Shown here one piece after another: positions 10,587 through 21,240 of a stretch of DNA of 64,000 bases. The position numbers were made by a program, and so were the translations under genes. Each line of letters opens with the position of its first letter. Positions within the stretch are counted from its first letter, which is position 1. The stretch is from Closterium sp. Naga37s-1 (Eukaryota > Streptophyta > Zygnematophyceae > Desmidiales > Closteriaceae): positions 1,055,001 through 1,119,000 of the forward strand of contig CANJKZ010000395.1 in assembly GCA_947471745.1 (NCBI GenBank). The letters run 5' to 3'. A model generated the notes under the pieces. The model was given only the letters and a program-made list of their open reading frames with translations. It was not told the DNA's origin and did not search any database.

Positions 10587-11087
10587 GTAACTGGGAAGAA
10601 GGCATGGTGTGCAATGGAAGAAAGGTAGGAGAGGGAGTGGGGCGTGCACTGCAGGGGGCGGGTGGCACGCAGTGCAGGGGTGGAGGATGGAGGTGACTAG
10701 CCGATCTGGCTGGACCAGCCGGTGCTGGGGGGTGTGTGCTGGCTGTCGCATGCAGATGGGAAGTGGGTCACATGTGAGAGGAAGGAGCTGTAGTCCTCGG
10801 CTGTGTTCAGTGCACTTTGGTGCCTTGCACGAGGTCCACCCGTGTCTGAATGGACCACTGCTTGCACTGCACTGCACCCATCACTCACCCTCTCTCTCTC
10901 TTGCTTCCTCCACTCTTTCGTGGATTATGATTCAACTCAATGTATGCACTTGCCCGCTCGCCACACTCTACACCAGCATTCCCGCTGCCCTCCCCCCTCA
11001 ACCGTCACCCCACTCCTGATCCTGCTCCCTTCTCACATTCCTCCCCCTCCATGCACCTCGCATCACGGCCACCCTGTGCACCCCCTT

Positions 11088-11509
11088 CCATCCCCCCCAT
11101 CAGCTACAGCGCGAGGTGGTGTGCATAGTCGATGCATAGTCGATGCATAGTCGATGCATAGTCGACTCAAGAGTGAGTACTCAGAAGACAAATCTCAAAA
11201 TCACGCAGTATATCCCCCGTCACTCCCCCGCCCCAACAGCTACAGCGTGAGGTGGTGTGGAGGGACGCAATTTCTAGTAAACTCGAGAGTCAGAACTCAA
11301 TTAAGACTCAAATTCACCTAATGCATCCCGCGTCACTCCCCCCACTCCCCAAACAGCTACAGCGTGAGGTGGTGTGGATGGAGGCAGCACTGGTGGAGCT
11401 CATGCGCTGGTCCACCACCTTCAATCACCATCGCCACACACCCACACACCAGGTGCTGTGCTGGGCTGTGCCGTGCCGTGCCGTGCTGTGCTGTGCCGTG
11501 CCGTGCTGA
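11088..11509 (+). CDS. tandemly triplicated 3' exon region of the coiled-coil gene
   Basis: An intron-end plus exon-start block recurs three times: after CAG at 11103, 11239 and 11356 the sequence reads ctacagcg[c/t]gaggtggtgtg (LQREVVW/C). The first two copies soon decay: copy one is followed by four copies of gcatagtcgat, copy two by a stop-rich stretch. Only the third continues as a plausible exon (LQREVVWMEAALVELMRW) and reaches a stop at 11507-11509 after a (GTGCC)n-like tract. The third copy is the best candidate for the functional terminal exon. The other two look like decayed duplicates. Confidence 0.35.
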
Positions 11510-11979
11510 GCTATGAGTCTGGGTAACCTCCATCTGAAGGTTTGAAAAACTAGTGCTTGCACTGCAGGTGTGCACTGTTCTTTCTTTTCCAGCGATCTAT
11601 ATTTCTTCCCCCCGTCCCCCCCGATCTATCTTCCTTTCTCCTACTCTCACCCTCATACGTACTCTTCCATCCACCCTCTGGCCTGCCTCCGTTCTGATAT
11701 ATCTTTTTTTATCCCAGCGTCAGCTACCCAACAGGGAAGTCTAAAGTTTGTTACCAGTGTGAACTAGATTTATGCAACCATTGTCAACTAGTTAATACCA
11801 TGTTTTCTGTTATATTTTGTATAGTGTCATGAGTTCTGTCATGTGCTGTCTGGAGTGTATAAAAAGTTGTTCCTAAGTGTGTGGTATAAAGAGCTGAATC
11901 ATTTGGAACTCCCTGACTGCTCCTTAGGCCGCTGCAGAATCAAGCTAACCAACATCGGCCAAATGGCCACTGTGCAGAC
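11510..11979. other. no gene seen; probable 3' flank of the coiled-coil gene
   Basis: This is an AT-richer stretch with no ORF of interest. It ends in the 5-bp target site cagac (11975-11979), which is duplicated at 30320-30324 on the far side of the nested transposon. Confidence 0.6.
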
Positions 11980-12114
11980 TGTCAAACTTTGTTTCTATGT
12001 TGTAGGCTGTAGTGGGGTAGCCTCTACTGAGTACAGCACTTTAGGGTTAGACCTTGCCCTACTTGTACTCATCCATCCTTTCTAGTCACTCATTCTTGCC
12101 CGTTATTTCTGACA
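11980..12114 (+). repeat. 5' LTR of outer copia, with PBS following
   Basis: The 135-bp terminal repeat matches 30185-30319 except for t/a at position 10. Its core tgtaggctgtagtggggtag is shared with the LTRs of other copia elements in this window. The primer-binding site follows immediately at 12115-12131. Confidence 0.95.
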
Positions 12115-12239
12115 TGGTATTCAGAGCAGGTCCCTCCGTAGGACCGCTCCGTTAGGGCCCACCGTTAATCTTTCGCACTGCCCGAACTGCCCTGCCCGGT
12201 CGTAACCTGCCCTGCCCGAACAGCGTCCCTCACGCTGCC

Positions 12240-12478
12240 TTGCACGGGCTACCCCACGCGCTCTGCCCTGCCCTGCGCTCTGCCCGCTTGCTGCCCTGCC
12301 CTGCAGCCCGCGCGCCGCCCTGCCCTGCAGCTTGCGCGCCGCCCTGCCCTGCAGCCCGCGCGTCGCCCTGCCCTGCAGCCCGCGCGCCGCCCTGCCATGC
12401 AGCCCGCGCGCTGCCCTGCCCTGCAGCCCGTGCGCCGTCCTGCAGCTCACGCGCCCTGCAGCCAGTGCGCCCTGCAGC
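12240..12478 (+). repeat. GC-rich tandem repeats in the outer copia leader
   Basis: Units of about 24 bp built on gccctgccctgcagcccgcg repeat about eight times with drift, between the PBS and the MITE. Such repeat-rich leaders also occur in the copia at 48171. No supported coding frame was found. Confidence 0.75.
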
Positions 12479-12481
12479 TTA

Positions 12482-12636
12482 GGGTACATTCCTGTCTGGA
12501 CATTTGTGTCACAAAGCGGAGGTACCGCTCTGTACCGAATTGAACCCAAGTTCGAAATGTTTTAACAAAGCGGTTCTATTCGGTACATAGCGGTACCTCC
12601 GCTTTGTGACACAAATGTCCAGACAGGAATGTACCC
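12482..12636. mobile_element. PIF/Harbinger (Tourist-like) MITE candidate
   Basis: This is a 155-bp foldback. Its terminal inverted repeats, about 66 bp each, begin GGGTACATTCCTGTC. The outer 48 bases match perfectly between the arms and the inner part has two mismatches. The element is flanked by TTA on both sides (12479-12481 and 12637-12639). A 3-bp TWA target duplication with GGG-starting termini is the hallmark of PIF/Harbinger MITEs. There is no coding capacity. It sits in the leader of the outer copia, so it inserted after (or moved with) that element. Confidence 0.85.
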
Positions 12637-12797
12637 TTAGGACGTGACCGTTTTCTGCCCGTGGCGCGCCTCTACTGCTGCCCGTTTTTTTACCCGTGGC
12701 GCGTCCCTAGAGTGCGCCGCTCCAGTAGCCCGTCGAACGCCCTTATCCCGCTTTCGTCCTACTGGCACCACCACTCCTACTACTACCACTGCCTGCC

Positions 12798-13345
12798 ATG
12801 GCCACTACCACTGTCCTACGTCAGCGGCAGCCGAGTGTGCAGGAGTCTCTCTCGCCGCAGCAGCTTCGCGAGTGGGCTATCTGGTGGGGCAGCCCTGGTG
12901 GCGGAGCTAGTCGTGCTAGAGCTAGAGGTGCTGGTGCTCGCGGTGCTCGTACTCGTCGGCAGGAGACGCTCTCGTCGCAGCAGCTTCGCGAGTGGGCTGT
13001 CCGGTGGGGCAGCCCCGGTGGCGGAGCTTGGGGTACTAGTGCTGGGGGTGGAGAGGCACCTGGTGGTGTAGAGGCTACAGGTGCTTGTGACTCAGCTAGC
13101 ACAGGTGCAGAGTCTGAGGAGGCCTTGCACACTTTCTTACTCGACTCAGGCGCGTCTCGCTGCTTCTTCCGTGAATGCACCACAGTCACACCGCTCACAG
13201 CCCCTGTCCTTGTCATCCTGGCCGACCCCTCTGGTGGCCCAGTTATTGCACGTAGTTCTACTGTTCTCCTGTGTCCCGCAGCCCTCTCTGGTTCCCTCAC
13301 AGGTTTCCACCTCCCCTCGTTCGCTAGGAACTTGGTGGCTACAGC
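12798..13345 (+). pseudogene. outer copia: LREW modules and protease fragment
   Basis: The frame shows two copies of a module (SPQQLREWAIWWGSPGGG and SSQQLREWAVRWGSPGGG) followed by an aspartic protease with the LDSGAS active site (about 13141-13158) and the downstream LADPSGGPV and LPSFARNLV blocks. It is cut at 13345 by the chromovirus and resumes at 19398. The usual copia gag domain is not visible upstream, so this copy appears to have lost it. Confidence 0.75.
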
Positions 13346-13695
13346 TGTGAGAGTACGACGGCTTATGCTTGCTTATTATGCTATATCTAGCTTGGGTTTA
13401 TTTTATCATGCATAGATATGCTTGATTTCCTAGGTTAGGTGCATTCCTATATGTTATTATAGTTATAGCACCGAACCAGGTTACGTGTACCGAACTCAAG
13501 CCTTTTCGGTTGCCACCGAATTGCTTTCTACTGAGTTCGGGAAGGTTCTGTTCGGGACGCTTCGCGACCCTCAAAACATTTACGTAACACCTGGGTTACC
13601 TGCCTTGTGTCGAGCCTATATATAACCTCGTGTTGTACCCAGGTGCATCATTGAATTCAAACCCACTTTTATGAGCTCGATCCTAGATCCTCACA
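13346..13695 (+). repeat. 5' LTR of chromovirus
   Basis: The 350-bp LTR contains a tatatata-like stretch near 13617 that could serve as the core promoter. Four of the six differences from the 3' LTR are transitions, which suggests a fairly recent insertion. Confidence 0.95.
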
Positions 13696-14125
13696 CTTGG
13701 TAATTAGAGCCTGTTTGCACGCGAAGATTTTCGACCGCTAAAACCGAGATTTTAAAACCGCGGGGGCGACGACGGAAAGCGCCGATTTCGGGTACGTAAA
13801 CCAGTTCCGCGCTATTTTTTAACGTCCCCCTCGAACCGGTTTTCGAACACTCCTCAGGTCCAGTGGCGAAAAGTTGGAATTTCGACCGTCGGATCGATTC
13901 GAATCTCAACGGCCCTGAGAATCTCGCCCTCAAGGTTTGGAATTTGGAGCGTCGGATCGAATTTCTTGTCAACGGCCGAGATCAGACGTGAATTTCGACG
14001 AAGGGAGAATTACGCGACTTACAGATTCAGCGCTCGTGATTTCTATAGTCAGTTCGACTCGCAGTAAGTCGACCAGCGCAAAAAACTCATTTAGTTTCGT
14101 CGCGCATCTTCTTGTATATCGCCAA

Positions 14126-14851
14126 ATGGAGGAAAATTGTGATCATTCCGTACGAAAAAATACGGAGTTACACACCGACGTTGACCAGATGCGAGCAGCA
14201 CTCCAGCGAATAGAGGAGCTTCTCGCGAACCAGTCGGTAGCCGCCACAGCAGCAGCGAACGTAGCAACGAATGCAGCAGCGACGCCAGCAGCAGCAGCAG
14301 CGACACCGACTCTTCACCCAGCAGCAGCGGCAGCGGCTACAGTGAATCTTGAGGCGGCACGTCCGAGGCTACCGGAGACGTTCAATCCGAATACGAGAGA
14401 CACCGACGTCCGTCGATTCATTGCGACCCTCGAAATTTACTTCGAGGCCGTTGGCTGTACGACCCCGACACACGATGCAATGCGGATTCGGCTCGCAGCG
14501 ACACTGTTGCGAGGCCCGGCGCTCGAGTGGATTTACAACAGTAATGAGATCCGAGGCGAGGGGTCATGGACGCAGTTTCGGGCAGCTTTAATTCAACGTT
14601 TCGAACCGATTAATTCGAGCTACATGGCGCGGCAACAGATTCATCAGCATAAACAGTTCGGCAGTGTAACACAGTGCACGCAGCAGATGGAGAGCCTCTT
14701 CAACCGAATTACCGACCTGACCGAAGGGAAAAAAATCCAAGCGTATACTGAGGGGCTAAAAATGGAAGTCCGCCGACAGGTGATTGCCGCGAACTACAGC
14801 AACCACCGCGACATGGTGTGTGCAGCAGAGAGATTCGATGTGCTGACTTGA
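14126..14851 (+). CDS. chromovirus gag
   Basis: ATG at 14126 (MEENCDHSVRK) opens a capsid-type protein ending at TGA 14849-14851. The N-terminus is helical (MRAALQRIEELLANQ), followed by an Ala-rich linker and a capsid core with PRLPETFNPNTRDTDV, LRGPALEWIYN and FEPINSSYMAR motifs typical of Ty3/gypsy gag. The frame stays open upstream to 13937, but the ATG at 14126 is the first that gives a gag-like start. The same frame continues after the TGA into the CCHC knuckle, so gag and pol were one frame or are separated by a single stop. Confidence 0.8.
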   Translation: MEENCDHSVRKNTELHTDVDQMRAALQRIEELLANQSVAATAAANVATNAAATPAAAAATPTLHPAAAAAATVNLEAARPRLPETFNPNTRDTDVRRFIATLEIYFEAVGCTTPTHDAMRIRLAATLLRGPALEWIYNSNEIRGEGSWTQFRAALIQRFEPINSSYMARQQIHQHKQFGSVTQCTQQMESLFNRITDLTEGKKIQAYTEGLKMEVRRQVIAANYSNHRDMVCAAERFDVLT

Positions 14852-17800
14852 GATCAACCCGAAACACGACGACGCGTGCCGAACAGATCATTCGGCACGG
14901 AGCGATCGGCACCACCCACGACCGCCGACCCGGTGGATATCGACAAGGTCGAAGCGACGCAGCGGCCGACAAAATATGAGAAGTGCGAATTTTGCGGCGC
15001 AGCAGGACATCGACTCTTGGCGTGTTGGAAAATGAAGAAGGCACAAGCGGAGCTGCAGGGCAACAACAGTGCGGCACCCCCGAAGTCAAAATGGGAATCG
15101 CCAGTAGCCGCGGATCAATCTGGCGATCGCGAAAAGATATGGAAAAGGCGAAAAGGCGACGACGTGGCGACTTCGGAGAGGGCGAAAAAAAGAGATAATG
15201 ATGGCGCGAATTTAAAACGTCACGACCGGCCAGCAACAGGGGATATCGTCGAGACAAATGGAGGCTCCGCGAAACAAGACTCTGCACCGACCGGGAAACT
15301 CCAGCCGAACACCCCCGAGAGTAAGAATTCGTTAAAGTTATCCTACAAAGATACTTTAACTAAGAATATTACTTCTCGAGGTTCTCAAGCCTTTGAGAAA
15401 TTGGGCAAACCACTCCGGAGCGTTGAAATGGGTCGTGCGTTCCAAGGAGTCAATATTATCTCCCCGCGGCACAGTGTTAAGGCTCCCCATTGCCCACAGG
15501 AGAAGCCTACACAGCTGCAAAGGCTTAGGGGAAGGTTCCAGGCCCAGACGAAGCTGAATCGGCCTCGGATAAATCCTTCTAACCCTACCCAGTTGAAAAT
15601 TGATATTGAGTCAGCAGCTTCGAGCGAAGGACCTAGGGGTGATATATTCGACGTACCCTATGATCCTATAAGCGAGACAATCTACGGTTACTCGGAGCGG
15701 CAACAACCACTACTACTCGAGGTGATCTGCAACGGGCGACGCCTCCAGGCACTGGTGGACAGTGGTGCGTCCCACTCGGTGTGCGACTGCGGGACGTTGG
15801 AGAAAATTGGAGAACCTTCGGAGGAGACCAAGTTCACGGCAACGATGGTGGACGGTACGAAACTTCCCATCCACGGCGAAGCATCACTGCAGCTGCACAT
15901 AGGGGCGCTGATGTGGAAGCTGACGTTGCCGATCACGAACATCCAGGGTTTAGATTTCATCTTGGGGCGGGATTTCTTGAAGCAATTCAACCCCGAGATC
16001 GATTGGGTCAATCGGAAGGCGTGCATCTACAACAACGGGAAACGAGTGGAGCTGCGAAGCTGGACGGATACAAGGGACGTTCCTGAAACGACACTGGCAC
16101 GGTTCGAACAGACGGTGAACGACAGTAACACGGGTTACTTAGCACTGGTTATGGTAGCAGCAGAGGAGGAGAAGCCGAGTTCGGAGCTACCTGCAGCAGT
16201 GAAGGAGGTCTTGGAGCAGTACAAAGATATAATGCCCGACGACCTACCTGCAGGAGTACCTCCAGCACGCACCCACGAGCACGAGATCGTGGAGGAACCA
16301 GGTGCGAAACCCGTCTCACGTGCACCATACCGACTGAGTCCGACCGAACTGACAGACATGAAGAAGCAGATAGAGTATCTACTGGACAGACAACTGACCT
16401 GCCCATCCACCTCTCCCTACGGTGCACCAGTTCTCTTCACTCCAAAACCAGACGGCAGTTTACGGATGTGCATCGACTACCGCGCACTGAACAAACAGAC
16501 AGTCAAGAACAAATATCCCATACCGCGCATAGACGATCTTCTGGACCAACTGCGTGGTGCAACAGTCTTTTCGAAGCTGGACCTACGGTCGGGTTACTGG
16601 CAGATCAAGATGGCGGACAACTCGATCAACAAGACGGCGTTCCGTACCAGATACGGCTCCTACGAATACTTGGTGATGCCGTTCGGACTCTGCAACGCAC
16701 CAGCGACGTTCCAGGCGGAGATGAACCATATCCTACGGCCCCTGCTGGACGAGTGCGTAGTGGTGTACCTGGACGACATACTCATCTACTCCAAGAACAT
16801 GAAGGAGCACCTGGAGCATCTGCGGAAGGTGTTCAAGATCCTGCGGAAAAACAAGTTCTACGTGAAGCTATCTAAAAGCGACTTTGCCCTGAAGAAGGTG
16901 TAGTTTCTCGGGCACATGGTGAGTGCCGAGGGCGTACACGTGGACCCGCTGAAGATCGAAGCCGTTAAGAAGTGGAAAGTACCGGAGAACGTGAAGGAGT
17001 TGCAGCAGTTCCTAGGCTTTGCCAACTACTACAACAGGTTCGTGCCACAGTACGCTAAGATAGCAGCACCACTGACCGACCTACTGAAAAAGGACACACC
17101 CTACAAATGGGATACTCCTTATCAGCAAGCCATGGAGCAGCTACAAACAGCACTGACTACAGCACCAGTACTCATCCTACCGGATCCAGACAAGGACTAT
17201 GTGGTGGAAGCAGACGCTAGTGACCAAGCAGTCGGAGCAGTACTGATGCAGGATCACGGACGCGGTTTGCAGCCCATCGCCTACCTCAGTAAGAAATTAC
17301 ACGGAGCAGAACTGAACTACCCCATCCATGACAAGGAAGCCTTAGCGATAGTCATAGCCTTCAAGGCGTGGAGGTGTTACCTAGAGGGAGCCAAGACTAC
17401 AGTCTATACTGACCACTGCAGTCTCAAATACCTGAAGTCGCAGCCGACGCTCTCACGACGACAGGTGCGGTGGGTGGACTTCTTGGAGACCCACTTCCAC
17501 TACGACATCGTCTACAAGCCCGGGCTACACAACAAAGCAGACGCGTTGAGCCGCCTCGGTCATGTAGCAGGCATCCAGCTCGACGGGATGAACCCTCTGC
17601 TCAAGGGTCTATTCCAACATGGGTACTCCGTGGACGCAGAGATGTCTACGGTAGCGAAACAGAAGCTGTTACAGTGGGAGAAAGACTTAGCTGTAAGGAA
17701 GGGTTCAGGAAAGATTTGGGTACCGAACTATGCCCCGCTACGGCAGATCCTACTGGAGGAGTTTCACGACGTACCATACACGGGACATTTCGGGAGCAAC

Positions 17801-18571
17801 AAGACGTTAGCAGGGATAGCAAAGTATTACTACTGGCCCGGGATGGCAGCAGACGTGCAGCATTTCGTCACCTCTTGCGACACGTGCCAGCGGATGAAGA
17901 GTAGCAAGCAGAAAAAAACAGGGTTACTTCAGCCTCTACCTGTACCGGAGCAGCCATGGCAGGTCGTTGGCCTCGACTTCATCACGGGGCTTCCTTCGAC
18001 CCCACGAGGGCATGACGCTATACTCGTGGTGATCGACAAGTTCTCTAAAATGGGTCACTTCATTCCGACCAACGCAACGGCTACAGCTGAAGCAACTGCT
18101 CGCCTCTTCTTCGACCGCATCATCACCATCCACGGCATCCCCGCTACACTCATCTCCGACAGAGACCCTAAATTTACTAGTAAGGCCTGGAAGGAGCTCA
18201 TGGGACTGCTGGGGACTAAACTTGCGATGTCTTCAGCATACCACCCCCAGACTGACGGACAGACAGAGCGACTCAATCAGGTGGTTGAACAGTTGCTGCG
18301 CATAGCTTGCAAAGACGATGTCAGCCACTGGGACACACAGTTACCGACCCTAGAGTTCGCTTACAACAACGCGTCACATGCGGCCACAGGGAAATCTCCT
18401 TTCTTCCTGTGCTACGGACGGGAACCACTTACACCACAGCACCCGACCACACCGGCACACGTCCAAGCCGCACATGACTTCGTCACCACCATGCAGCAGC
18501 TATGGGAGAAGATCCAGCGACGTCTCATCACGATGCAGACCTCCCAGAAGCAGCATGCCGATCGCCAGTGA
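14852..18571 (+). pseudogene. chromovirus pol: knuckle, protease, RT, RNase H, integrase (one internal stop)
   Basis: The region lies in the same frame as gag. The zinc knuckle [14 protein letters not shown] is near 14986-15027, the protease [12 protein letters not shown] near 15752 and [10 protein letters not shown] near 15960. RT carries [23 protein letters not shown] and catalytic YLDD (16765-16776). RNase H begins near EADASDQAVGAV (about 17200) and includes YTDHCSLKYL. Integrase has its HHCC zinc region (HFGSNKT to CDTCQRM) and catalytic D (GLDFIT), D (SDRDPKF) and E (GQTERLN). A TAG at 16901-16903 interrupts the conserved block between FALKKV and FLGHMVSAEG. All catalytic residues are present, so decay is limited to stops and one frameshift. 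Confidence 0.9.
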
Positions 18572-19037
18572 CGTGATCACTCAGTAGCAGTCGGAGATCA
18601 GGTGCTTCTCGACACACCGCAACTTGAACCTGTCTCACCTACCATCCAAGTTCCGGCCTCGCTTCTGTGGTCCTTTTCACGTCGAGGCACAGGTGATACC
18701 AGTAACATTCCGCTTGCGCTTACCTACTACGTGGAAGCTTCACAATGCTTTCCATGTTCAGCTACTGAAGCCCTACAAGGACCCCAACCAACAGTTCCAG
18801 GGACGGCAGCTACCGCCACCACCACCTGTTCTCATACAGGATGAACCAGAGTACGAGGTGGAGCGCGTTCTCACTCATCAGCGCCGCGGCGGCAAGACCC
18901 TCGAATTCCTAATACGCTGGAAGGGTTATGACCCCACAGAGGACAGTTGGGTTGCAGAAGCTGATATGGGCAACGCACGCCGTGCTCTCAAGGGCTATCT
19001 TGTCAAGCAGGGTGTATCTCACGCCACCCAGCTTTGA
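18572..19037 (+). pseudogene. chromovirus integrase C-terminus and chromodomain
   Basis: After the stop at 18569 the frame reads AVGDQVLLDT, then shifts by one near 18615 (cacaccgc) into LSHLPSKFRPRFCGPF, the GPF/Y-like integrase tail. A chromodomain follows at about 18849-18975 (YEVERVLTHQRR, FLIRWKGYDPTEDSWV, with aromatic-cage residues Y and W). Family knowledge: chromodomains of this type bind methylated histone H3 and steer integration into heterochromatin. The frame ends at TGA 19035-19037. Confidence 0.85.
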
Positions 19038-19047
19038 GGGGGGGACG

Positions 19048-19397
19048 TGTGAGAGTACGACGGCTTATGCTTGCTTATTATGCTATATCTAGCTTGGGTT
19101 TATCTTATCATGCATAGATATGCTTGATTTCCTAGGTTAGGTGCATTCCTATATGTTATTATAGTTATAGCACCGAACCAGGTTACGTGTACCGAACTCA
19201 AGCCTTTTCGGTTGCCACCGAATTGCTTTCTACTGAGTTCGGGAAGGTTCTGTTCGGGACGCTTCGCGACCCTCAGAACATTTGCGTAACACCTGGGTTA
19301 CCTGCCTTGTGTCGAGCCTATATATAGCCTCGTGTTGTACCCAGGTGAATCATTGAATTCAAACCCACTTTTCTGAGCTCGATCCTAGATCCTCACA
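19048..19397 (+). repeat. 3' LTR of chromovirus
   Basis: 350 bp, six substitutions from the 5' LTR, preceded by the polypurine tract and followed directly by the target duplication acagc and the interrupted outer copia protease/integrase sequence. Confidence 0.95.
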
Positions 19398-21240
19398 ACA
19401 GCTGTCCTACAGGACCCGTTTGTCACTGTTACCCAGCCTGGGGGAGAGCTCGTGGCGATCTGTACGGACTCACGCACTGGCGAGCACCTCGCCACGTTCA
19501 CTCGGAGGCCCGGGTCTGGTCTGTACACACTGACCACTGAGTCTGCACAGGTGGCTGAGTCAGGTCAGGTAGCTGCGTCGGTTGAGGTAGCTGCATCTTA
19601 TTCGTGTCGTCTCCTCACGTACCAGACTCTCCTCTGGCACCACCGTCTTGGTCACCCCTCCTTGCCACGCCTGCGTGGCATGCACTCCCGTCTCCTTGTG
19701 TCTGGCCTCCCCAGGTCCATGCCCCCGCTCCCGAGGTCGCTTGCGCCGCCGTGCCTTCCATGCGTCGAGGGGTGGCAGCGCGCCGCTCCTCACTCCTCCT
19801 CGTTTCCTCCGACCACACCTCCTCTGCAGAGCCTCCACATGGACGTGTGGGGTCCAGCCCGCGTCAGTGGACAGGGCGGAGAGCGCAGATTTTTGCTGGT
19901 TGTTGACGACTACACGCGCTACACCACGGTCTTCCCCTTGCAGAGCAAGGCGGATGTCCGCAGTGTGTTGATCCGCTGGATCCGTGATGTCTGTCGCCAG
20001 CTCAGCGCTCGGTTCCGGCAAGACCTCCCGGTCCTGCGGCTGCACTCTGACCGAGGTGGTGAGTTTTGCTCCCGCCTCCTCGAGGACTTCTGTGGTGCTG
20101 AAGGCATCCGCCAGTCGTTCACGGTTCCGGCCTCACCGCAGCAGAATTGAATTTCATAGCGTCGCATTGGCTTGGTCATGGAGGTTGCTCGCACCTCCAT
20201 CGTCCATGCGGCTGCTCCCCATTTTCTGTGGCCGTTTGCGATCCGATACACCGCTGAGCAGCTCAACCTTTGGCCCCGTGTCTCCCACCCAGAGACCTCC
20301 CCTACTCTGCGGTGGACGGGAGAGGTTGGTGATGCGTCGGTGTTTCGGGTCTGGGGTTCCCTTGCTCTTGTCCGCGATCTTCCCGCGGGCAAGCCCTCTC
20401 CTCGCACTCTTCGCTGCGTCTTCCTTGGCTTCCCTACCGACGCCCCGCCTTGGCATCTTTACCACCCGGGTTCTCGTCGTGTCCTCTCCTCCCAGGACGT
20501 CACCTTTGACGAGTCTGTCTGCTTCTACCGTCTCCACCCCCACCGCAGTTCCCCTATGCCCCTCCCGCCTCTCTTCCTGGTACCCGACCCCCCCCCAGTA
20601 GCCCCCCTCCTCCCACAGGGTCCTGCTCCCTCAGGTGTGTCTCAGGTAGACCCACCCCCCTTGGTTGAGCCTTTGGAGGTCTCCTCTGACACATCTGGCC
20701 CAGCTGAGGGGGGTGACCCGACTGCTGCCGACACTGTGGCCCCTCGCCGCTCAGCGCGCTTGGCGGCCCCTCCTGGGTTTCTGCCTCGGCCGTCTTCACC
20801 GCCTCTGCAGCCAGTCGCTGTGGACTCTGGTGCTGCTGGAGGTGGTGACACTGGGGGTGCGGACTCTGGGTACAGGAGGAGCTGGAGGTGCTGCAGTTGG
20901 AGGTGCTGGAGGTGCTGGAGGTGCTGGTGCTGGTGGTACTGGAGTTGGAGGTGCTGGAGGTTCTGGTGCTGGAGACGCTAGTGTTGGCGGTACTGGTGCA
21001 CGTCGGCAGAAGACTCTCTCGCCCGAGCGGCTTCGCGAGTGGGCTGTCCGGTGGGGCAGCCCTTGTGGTGGAGCTAGCCGTGCTCGAGCTGGAGGTGCTG
21101 GGGCTACTGGAGCTGGAGGTGCTGGTGATGGTGGTACTGCAGTTGGAGGTGCTGGAGGTCCTGGTGCTAGAGACGCTAGTGCTGGCGGTACTGGTGCACG
21201 TCGGCAGGAGACTCTCTCGCCGGAGCGGCTTCGCGAGTAG
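19398..21240 (+). pseudogene. outer copia: integrase and start of Gly/Ala linker
   Basis: The outer element resumes here. The GAG-pre-integrase zinc region LLWHHRLGHPSL...PCVEG and the integrase core with D (LHMDVWGPA) and D (LHSDRGGEF) are intact. The segment holding the catalytic Glu is destroyed: the block that should read like GIAERR has TGA at 20148-20150 and TAG at 20157-20159, the latter at the Glu codon itself. The frame then continues (VMEVARTSIVHAA, FLGFPTDAPPW, SSQDVTFDES) into a Pro-rich and then a Gly/Ala-rich linker, with frame changes, that carries LSPERLREWAVRWG modules. A stop lies at 21238-21240. Confidence 0.85.

Larger units (their letters stand above)
13346..19397 (+). 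mobile_element. Ty3/gypsy chromovirus nested in the outer copia
   Basis: 350-bp LTRs (13346-13695 and 19048-19397) begin TGTGAGAG and end CCTCACA. They differ at six positions (about 98% identical). The target duplication acagc lies at 13341-13345 and 19398-19402. The PBS tggtaattagagc is at 13698-13710, two bases after the LTR. The polypurine tract gagggggggacg is at 19036-19047. Domain order gag, CCHC knuckle, protease, RT, RNase H, integrase, chromodomain assigns it to the chromoviruses. It is disabled by in-frame stops at 14849, 16901 and 18569 and a frameshift near 18615. Confidence 0.95.

Noticed and set aside
12121..12549. minus-strand Arg/Gly/Ala ORF in the outer copia leader
   Set aside because: It is a translation of the 24-bp GC-rich repeat, on the strand opposite the element, and is interrupted by the MITE arm.
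18849..18975. chromodomain considered as a host chromatin gene
   Set aside because: It is contiguous with the integrase tail and lies inside the LTR-bounded element, so it belongs to the chromovirus.
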